Assembly: GCA_019322485.1 (NCBI GenBank) | Contig: JAHWIK010000024.1 | Location: 1 to 15,770 of the forward strand | Reading direction: 5' to 3' | Length of the DNA: 15,770 bases | Source: Candidatus Woesearchaeota archaeon | Lineage (GTDB): Archaea; Nanobdellota; Nanobdellia; Woesearchaeales; JAHWIC01 | Shown: piece after piece, positions 12,369 through 15,770 of the stretch | How positions within the stretch are numbered: the stretch's first letter is position 1 | Layout: each line of letters begins with the position of its first letter | Translations under genes and position numbers: made by a program | Notes under the pieces: model-generated | Seen by the model: the letters and a program-made list of their open reading frames with translations, nothing else | Databases searched by the model: none | What the model was told of the DNA's origin: nothing

Positions 12369-13010
12369 TTATTTAAATAATTTTGCTTTGATTAATCTGA
12401 AACAAGAGACGTTAATTCTATGGATTTTCCGACGGTGAAACGACATTGCCTGCTTGAGCGGAAACCGGAAGTCCCAGCAGTGACTGATTTCAAAGCCAGA
12501 ATCCTTTGCAAAAGCCTCCACAAAACCCTTTGTCTCACTTTTGTGGAAGCTATATATTGTGTCAGCCAGTTTTACAGCCTTTTTCAGGAACTCCCTATCA
12601 GCATGTCTCACTTTTGTCCCAAAGGGTGCGTTCTGCAGTACTAAATCCACTTTTTTGTTAAATTTAGCCATATCTTGGCATAGAAAGACTGCTTCTCCTA
12701 TATCTGAACTCTCACTTTTTACTCTTGAGACATTGATTTTAGCTATATCTAAGGCTTCTTTGTCAGAATCCACGAAATACACTTTAGAATTTCCGAGGTA
12801 CAGAGCCCCTATCCCAAGAATTCCAGTACCACAGCCCAGGTCAACACTCACTTTCCCCTCCAGATCCCCTAGTAGATAGGCATTCCAGAGCACCTGAGCA
12901 GCTATCTCAGGGTCAGTGGGGTATTGCTCAGCCTTTACCTTTTGCTGCTCAAAGCCCTTTAGCTGGCTTAATTTGATTGCCAGCTTTGATTTAGATCCAA
13001 TAAATGCCAT
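12369..13010 (-). CDS. METTL5-like SAM-dependent N6-adenine methyltransferase
   Basis: A 213-residue class I methyltransferase. QYPTDPEIAAQVLW (29-42), SAM motif VDLGCGTGILGIGA (56-69) and QNAPFGTKVRHADREFLKKA (126-145) with YSFHK (153-157) match the archaeal/METTL5 group, which methylates N6 of an adenine in small-subunit rRNA. The catalytic NPPF motif is NAPF (127-130): the first Pro is Ala (codon GCA). The target and activity are therefore not certain. An upstream in-frame GTG (13025) would add five residues; I prefer ATG 13010 because GAGG lies about 10 bases before it. It is the first gene of a likely operon with rpoL and AMMECR1, a translation/transcription setting. Confidence 0.88.
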   Translation of the reverse strand: MAFIGSKSKLAIKLSQLKGFEQQKVKAEQYPTDPEIAAQVLWNAYLLGDLEGKVSVDLGCGTGILGIGALYLGNSKVYFVDSDKEALDIAKINVSRVKSESSDIGEAVFLCQDMAKFNKKVDLVLQNAPFGTKVRHADREFLKKAVKLADTIYSFHKSETKGFVEAFAKDSGFEISHCWDFRFPLKQAMSFHRRKIHRINVSCFRLIKAKLFK

Positions 13011-13041
13011 ATTACAAACCCTCACTTTTCATAAACAGACC

Positions 13042-13062
13042 TTATATTTTGGCATTAATGCC
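13042..13062 (-). promoter_or_regulatory. TATA box and adjoining GGCATTAATGCC palindrome
   Basis: Minus-strand AAATATAA (13049-13042) predicts a start site near 13020 for the methyltransferase-rpoL-AMMECR1 genes. Directly upstream lies a perfect 12-bp palindrome, GGCATTAATGCC (13051-13062), at the BRE position. It is a plausible operator site. Confidence 0.5.
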
Positions 13063-13070
13063 ATCCTTTT

Positions 13071-13090
13071 TGAGGCAGATTTAGGCCTCA
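13071..13090. repeat. Inverted repeat TGAGGC/GCCTCA
   Basis: TGAGGC (13071-13076) and GCCTCA (13085-13090) form a 6-bp stem with an 8-base loop, followed on the plus strand by TTTTTATA. It resembles a small terminator, but no plus-strand gene ends here. Confidence 0.35.
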
Positions 13091-13390
13091 TTTTTATATA
13101 ATTTTGGGCTTTTTTTAATGATTTTTGCAGCTTATATAACCCCATCGAATCATTATAATCAGCTGCCATTTATTATGTGTTTTATAGGCCTTAGAGCCCC
13201 TTTAAATTAACCCTTTGCTTTATATGATTTCTTTCAGATTATATATCTTTAGGTTTTATTTTAAATTTTACCTTTTAGATATTTATGCATTTTTTTATGT
13301 TTTTTCTTTAGCTTACCTTTGCTGCAATTCGCTTTAAGCAATCACTTTTTTGATCAATCACTTTAATTTTGGGTTATCGCTTTTTATTTA
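13091..13390. other. AT-rich gene-free stretch
   Basis: No open frame, tRNA or recognisable RNA is visible on either strand. It contains many T-runs and repeated AATCACTTT words (for example near 13338 and 13355), which also occur at the left edge of copy A of the structured element (3574). It may be degraded copies of that element. Confidence 0.4.
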
Positions 13391-13592
13391 ATCATTTGGT
13401 TTACTTTCAGCAATCACAATCATGCTGAGAAATCGCTTCGCGATTTCTGGCATCTTAAAAATGCTTTGCATTTTAAAGAGTTGTGCGCTTGTTTGTGTTT
13501 TTATTTTTTAATTTTAAAATTTAAAACAAACAAAAAATCAATAAGGTTGAACTTTGTAGTTTAGGCAAACTTTGTTTGGCTAATTGTGTTTA
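13391..13592. repeat. Dispersed structured element, copy B (longer)
   Basis: Shares TACTTTCAGCAATCACAA (13402-13419) and TCAATAAGGTTGAACTTTGT with copy A, and ends in the hairpin 13561-13583 (loop TTT). Between CACAA (13415-13419) and TTGTG (13481-13485), which are joined directly in copy A, it holds two extra hairpins. One has a perfect 9-bp stem (13428-13436 / 13440-13448, loop TTC) with an ATGC/GCAT outer extension. The other has 10 of 11 pairs (13454-13464 / 13468-13478, loop TTT). TTGTTTG/CAAACAA close the AT-rich middle. All hairpins have a three-pyrimidine loop closed by C-G. Confidence 0.7.
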
Positions 13593-13597
13593 TGCAG

Positions 13598-13653
13598 CCA
13601 TTGATTTTTTATTTTTTAATAATTATTTTTTAATTTGTTTCCATTGATTTTTT
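13598..13653. repeat. Direct repeat of CCATTGATTTTTT
   Basis: CCATTGATTTTTT occurs at 13598-13610 and 13641-13653, 43 bases apart, each followed by more A/T. It lies between copy B and the 11-bp array. The remaining stretch to about 13780 is poly-A/T-rich with nothing recognisable. Confidence 0.5.
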
Positions 13654-13781
13654 TTATTTTTCTTTTCCAAATTTTCTTTCAACAAAAATTATTTTTCAAA
13701 AATTCCAAACAAACACCAGCCTTTTACTTATTATTTCAAATCTTTTATTTAAACTTTTCTAAATATTTACTCATTTTCCTC

Positions 13782-13910
13782 AGTCTCAGTCTCATTCCCA
13801 CCATAGTCCCAGGACTGTCCCACCATAGTCCCAGAATTAGCCTATTTCACTCATAAAATAGTCCCCAGATAGTCCCACCATAGTCCCAATATAATCCCAA
13901 AACAGTCCCA
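13782..13910. repeat. 11-bp phased ATAGTCCCANN repeat array, locus 2
   Basis: Units begin at 13794 (ATTCCCA), 13805 (AGTCCCA), 13816 (TGTCCCA), 13827 (AGTCCCA), 13860 (AGTCCCC), 13871, 13882 (AGTCCCA), 13893 (AATCCCA) and 13904 (AGTCCCA). Every interval is 11 bases except one of 33, so the register is never lost; two units at 13838 and 13849 are decayed. AGTCTCA variants at 13782 and 13788 lie at the edge, out of register. The full unit reads ATAGTCCCANN. The array ends five bases before the BRE/TATA of the gene at 13954. Confidence 0.85.
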
Positions 13911-13915
13911 AAAAT

Positions 13916-13931
13916 GCGAAAAATTTAAATA
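13916..13931 (+). promoter_or_regulatory. BRE/TATA promoter for the 13954 gene (leaderless)
   Basis: GCGAA (13916-13920) followed by AAATTTAAATA is a BRE/TATA pair. The predicted start site, about 26 bases on, coincides with the ATG at 13954, so the mRNA is leaderless. The AGTCCCA array abuts it upstream. Confidence 0.6.
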
Positions 13932-13953
13932 AACCTAGTGTTTTATATGAAAT

Positions 13954-14622
13954 ATGTTCAGCAAAAAAATAAAAAATGAATTCAAAAAATTAAATGAAGC
14001 GCTTGCAGTTTCATTTGGCCATGTAAGGCAGGACACTCAAAATGCTTTTGAATGGATTAATTATCTTTATCACAGAACCATCCAGCAGGATGAAACTATT
14101 AAACAGCTTAACCATCAGCTTTCATCAATGCCGCAATCAAGGGAAGAGCTCAAGCAGCTCATAGACCAACATTATTCTTACGAAAATTTCCAGGAAAGAA
14201 TTGCAGATGTTGATACGCGGGTAACAGCCCTGGTGGAATTGCAAAAATCAGAGATAGATGCGATAAAAAGAAGCCTGAACCTCATGCCAAACAACGAGGC
14301 AATACTTGCCAAGATAAGGGAGATTGATGAGCGCCTAGGCTATGTTGAGAGCAGTAAAAGGCCCTCGATAAAAGAGAAGCTTGTAAAGAAAATAACCAGG
14401 AATTCAAAGGACTATGTCAAGGGTGTGATCCTGTCCTTGTTGAGAAAGTACGGCAAGGCAACAGGGCTGCAGCTCAAGGAGATTGTTGTGGATGAGCAGG
14501 CCCTCTGTTCAAAGAGCTCATTCTACCGTCTGTTGGAAGAGGTGGAAGCCCTTGACGAGATTTCTGTGGCAAGATCAGGAAAGGAAAAACATTACATGTT
14601 CAAGGCCATGAAACATGCATAG
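13954..14622 (+). CDS. Coiled-coil plus winged-helix protein
   Basis: A 222-residue protein in two parts. Residues 1-130 are long amphipathic helices with heptad character (FEWINYLYHRTIQQDETIKQLNHQL, then LVELQKSEIDAIKRSL and ILAKIREIDERLGYVE), a probable coiled coil or oligomer. Residues 138-220 look like a winged helix: NSKDYVKGVILSLLRKYGKATGLQLKEIVV, SKSSFYRLLEEVEAL and a wing ISVARSGKEKHYMF. It has no signal peptide or membrane segment. It is probably a DNA-binding regulator or chromosome-associated protein, but I do not recognise the family. Its promoter abuts the 11-bp array, so array binding by this or another protein may control it. The neighbour at 14786 has the same architecture. 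Confidence 0.8.
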   Translation: MFSKKIKNEFKKLNEALAVSFGHVRQDTQNAFEWINYLYHRTIQQDETIKQLNHQLSSMPQSREELKQLIDQHYSYENFQERIADVDTRVTALVELQKSEIDAIKRSLNLMPNNEAILAKIREIDERLGYVESSKRPSIKEKLVKKITRNSKDYVKGVILSLLRKYGKATGLQLKEIVVDEQALCSKSSFYRLLEEVEALDEISVARSGKEKHYMFKAMKHA

Positions 14623-14659
14623 CATAAAACCAGAAATTTATTAGAATCGCTTACAACTT

Positions 14660-14690
14660 TTAGTTCTCGTCGAGAAAGCTAATTATTTTC
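14660..14690 (+). terminator. Hairpin after the 13954 gene
   Basis: TTCTC (14664-14668) and GAGAA (14672-14676) pair around GTC, with outer TTAG/CTAA (14660-14663 / 14679-14682) after a two-base bulge, followed by TTATTTT. It lies about 40 bases after the stop codon. Confidence 0.5.
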
Positions 14691-14741
14691 AATAAAATCA
14701 AAATATCCATTTTCAAACATAGATTTTTAACCACATAAATG

Positions 14742-14780
14742 TATTTAAACCATTTCTTAATTCTAAAATTTGGGGGTGAT
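14742..14780 (+). promoter_or_regulatory. TATA box and GGGGGTGAT ribosome binding site
   Basis: TATTTAAA (14742-14749) predicts a start site near 14772, so the GGGGGTGAT (14772-14780) Shine-Dalgarno sequence would be at the very 5' end. It lies five bases before TTG 14786. The frame carries a stop (TGA) at 14783-14785, so TTG is the first possible codon. Confidence 0.6.
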
Positions 14781-14785
14781 GTTGA

Positions 14786-15340
14786 TTGAGTGTCTTTCTA
14801 AAGACAGACAGTGCTAGCTTCGCAGAGGCTACCAGCGACATTCAGCTAAATTTGACTGCTGCATTCAACCAGGTCAAAGAAGAGTTTGACGAACATCTTG
14901 CAGCAATAAACGGAAACACAAACGAGATACAATCAAATTATTCTTACTTGTGCGAGCTTGATTCCAAGATTGAAAAATTAAAAGAGCGCATGGACCAGAT
15001 TCAGATATTCCTTCAAAAGAGCCAGGGATTTATGGCTGAGGAAAACAAGAAATTTGAGGTTTCTAGGTTAACTAAGAACGAAAAAGAGGTTTTCCTGGTT
15101 CTTTATACGCTTGACGAGTCAAAGGGCAATGTCAGCTACAAGGACCTGGCAAGAAATATTGGCCTTACAGAGGAATTAGTCTGCAGCTACATCAACAATA
15201 TGGTTGCAAAAGGGGTCCCGATAACAAAAAGATACATCAATAACAAGCCTTACCTTAAGCTTAACCAGGATTTCAAAAGACTGCAGACAAAAGAGAACAT
15301 CCTGAAAATTGAGCAGACAACCATTAGAAACTTATTCTAA
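14786..15340 (+). CDS. Coiled-coil plus winged-helix protein with TTG start
   Basis: A 184-residue protein with the same plan as its upstream neighbour. Residues 15-85 form helices with coiled-coil character (FNQVKEEFDEHLAAINGNTNEIQ, LDSKIEKLKERMDQIQIFLQK). Residues 93-160 look like a helix-turn-helix: SRLTKNEKEVFLVLYTLDESKGNVSYKDLARNIGLTEELVCSYINNMVAKGVPITKR, with NKPYLKL as wing. SYKDLARNIGLTEELVCSYI is a good HTH match. It starts at TTG 14786, because a stop lies directly before it and the GGGGGTGAT site fits. It is probably a DNA-binding protein; I do not recognise a specific family, and any link to the 13954 gene is by architecture only. Confidence 0.82.
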   Translation: MSVFLKTDSASFAEATSDIQLNLTAAFNQVKEEFDEHLAAINGNTNEIQSNYSYLCELDSKIEKLKERMDQIQIFLQKSQGFMAEENKKFEVSRLTKNEKEVFLVLYTLDESKGNVSYKDLARNIGLTEELVCSYINNMVAKGVPITKRYINNKPYLKLNQDFKRLQTKENILKIEQTTIRNLF

Positions 15341-15353
15341 ACTTTTTATCTTT

Positions 15354-15370
15354 GATTAAAATTTTTAATC
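15354..15370 (+). terminator. AT hairpin after the 14786 gene
   Basis: GATTAAAA (15354-15361) and TTTTAATC (15363-15370) are exact inverted repeats around one T, beginning 13 bases after the stop codon and preceded by a T5 run. It is a plausible terminator. Confidence 0.4.
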
Positions 15371-15436
15371 CCAAAAATTCATCAAAATCCAGCTAAAACT
15401 TTTAAGCGTTGATAGAATCAATTGCAACAAATTGCA

Positions 15437-15484
15437 AAAGTTCGTTTAACATCAAAGTACTCGAGGAAAAAAAGTTCGTCTAAT
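15437..15484. repeat. Direct repeat AAAGTTCGTYTAA
   Basis: AAAGTTCGTTTAA (15437-15449) and AAAGTTCGTCTAA (15471-15483) differ at one base and lie 34 bases apart in the 226-base gap upstream of the last gene. Possible regulator sites; the gap otherwise holds the hairpin after the 14786 gene and a TATA box. Confidence 0.4.
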
Positions 15485-15526
15485 TTCACAAAAAAATAGA
15501 TTTTTTAGGGTTTCACTAGGTCAAAT

Positions 15527-15534
15527 TTTATAAG
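15527..15534 (+). promoter_or_regulatory. TATA box for the final gene
   Basis: TTTATAAG predicts a start site near 15556 and a leader of about ten bases before the ATG at 15567. Confidence 0.5.
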
Positions 15535-15566
15535 CCGAGACATTTTCACACTGCTGTAAAAAGCAA

Positions 15567-15770
15567 ATGTCAGACAAATTATCGCCTTTGGAAGATGTCT
15601 TGAAAGAAGTCAAATCAAGGAATAAGGCAGCTGCAAATCTGCCCCCTAATGTCCTTGCTGATGATTCCATTTTAAGAATTATTGCCTTGTTTTATCTAAG
15701 CCCCTACGAGACTGATCCACAAGAGTTATGGAAATTCATGAGTCAGCAGGTTCCTGACTTATACAAGGAC
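15567..15770 (+). CDS. Unrecognised protein, 3' end outside the window
   Basis: The ATG at 15567 opens a frame that runs to the window end with no stop: 68 residues, beginning MSDKLSPLEDVLKEVKSR. The visible part is helical and mixed-charge (NVLADDSILRIIALFYLSPYETDPQELWKFMSQQVPDLYKD), with a possible HTH-like start at residues 32-60 but no motif I can name. A TATA box at 15527-15534 supports a real gene. It lies on the same strand as the two coiled-coil/winged-helix genes, but has its own promoter. Confidence 0.75.
   Translation, partial: MSDKLSPLEDVLKEVKSRNKAAANLPPNVLADDSILRIIALFYLSPYETDPQELWKFMSQQVPDLYKD

Noticed and set aside
13140..13160. tRNA T-arm-like CATCGAATCA
   Set aside because: No acceptor, anticodon or D arm can be formed around it on either strand; similar words near 7271 and 8533 also fail.
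13635..13856. Open frame of 73 codons in the repeat region
   Set aside because: It is Phe/Leu-rich low-complexity translation of poly-T sequence and runs through the 11-bp array; no ribosome binding site or promoter is visible.
13782..13910. CRISPR array
   Set aside because: Units are 11 bases with 7-base cores and 4-base spacers, far too short for repeat-spacer units, and no cas gene is nearby.

Overview
The window looks like a chromosomal segment of an AT-rich archaeon. Lineage markers are RNA polymerase subunit L (Rpo11), an XPD/Rad3-type iron-sulfur helicase, a METTL5-like methyltransferase, an archaeal RecJ/GAN-like DHH phosphoesterase, an AMMECR1 protein and endonuclease V. Many genes have a TATA box about 25 bases before the start codon, so they are probably leaderless. 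The small proteins, the coiled-coil/winged-helix proteins and an AFIRTK-type N-terminal domain suggest a DPANN archaeon (Woesearchaeota/Pacearchaeota-like). That placement is inference; no 16S rRNA is present.

Layout: (1) 1-1661, plus strand: an unrecognised 5'-truncated gene one base ahead of thiI. (2) 1692-6783, all minus strand: a TRASH-like zinc protein, a lipoprotein-type DJ-1/PfpI protein, endonuclease V, an HD phosphohydrolase, a structured RNA candidate (4307-4437), a winged-helix-like protein with its own operator-like palindromes, and the XPD-like helicase. (3) 6958-7224, plus strand: a small winged-helix regulator divergent from the helicase. (4) 7315-8560, minus strand: an uncharacterised protein and a GGDEF (diguanylate cyclase-like) protein. 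(5) 8624-13010, minus strand: DHH phosphoesterase, cis-prenyltransferase, an unknown protein, AMMECR1, rpoL and the METTL5-like methyltransferase; the last three are closely spaced and probably co-transcribed. (6) 13011-13953: a gene-free AT-rich region packed with repeats. (7) 13954-15770, plus strand: two coiled-coil plus winged-helix proteins and a gene cut by the window end.

The strongest unexplained signals are non-coding. An ATAGTCCCANN unit recurs in strict 11-bp register at 13794-13910 and again at 2840-2890; each array lies directly next to a GCGA + AAATTTAAA promoter-like sequence. A second dispersed element (about 3571-3712 and 13391-13592) keeps an 18-base block, a second conserved block and a terminal hairpin whose stem shows two compensatory base-pair changes between copies, so its structure is under selection. 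A third candidate is a three-hairpin RNA ending in U8 on the minus strand at 4307-4437. Among proteins, the GGDEF protein and its neighbour are the most unusual for an archaeon, and three enzymes carry substitutions in or next to catalytic motifs (endonuclease V Asp-to-Glu, METTL5-like NPPF-to-NAPF, DJ-1 C-H-G to C-M-G).
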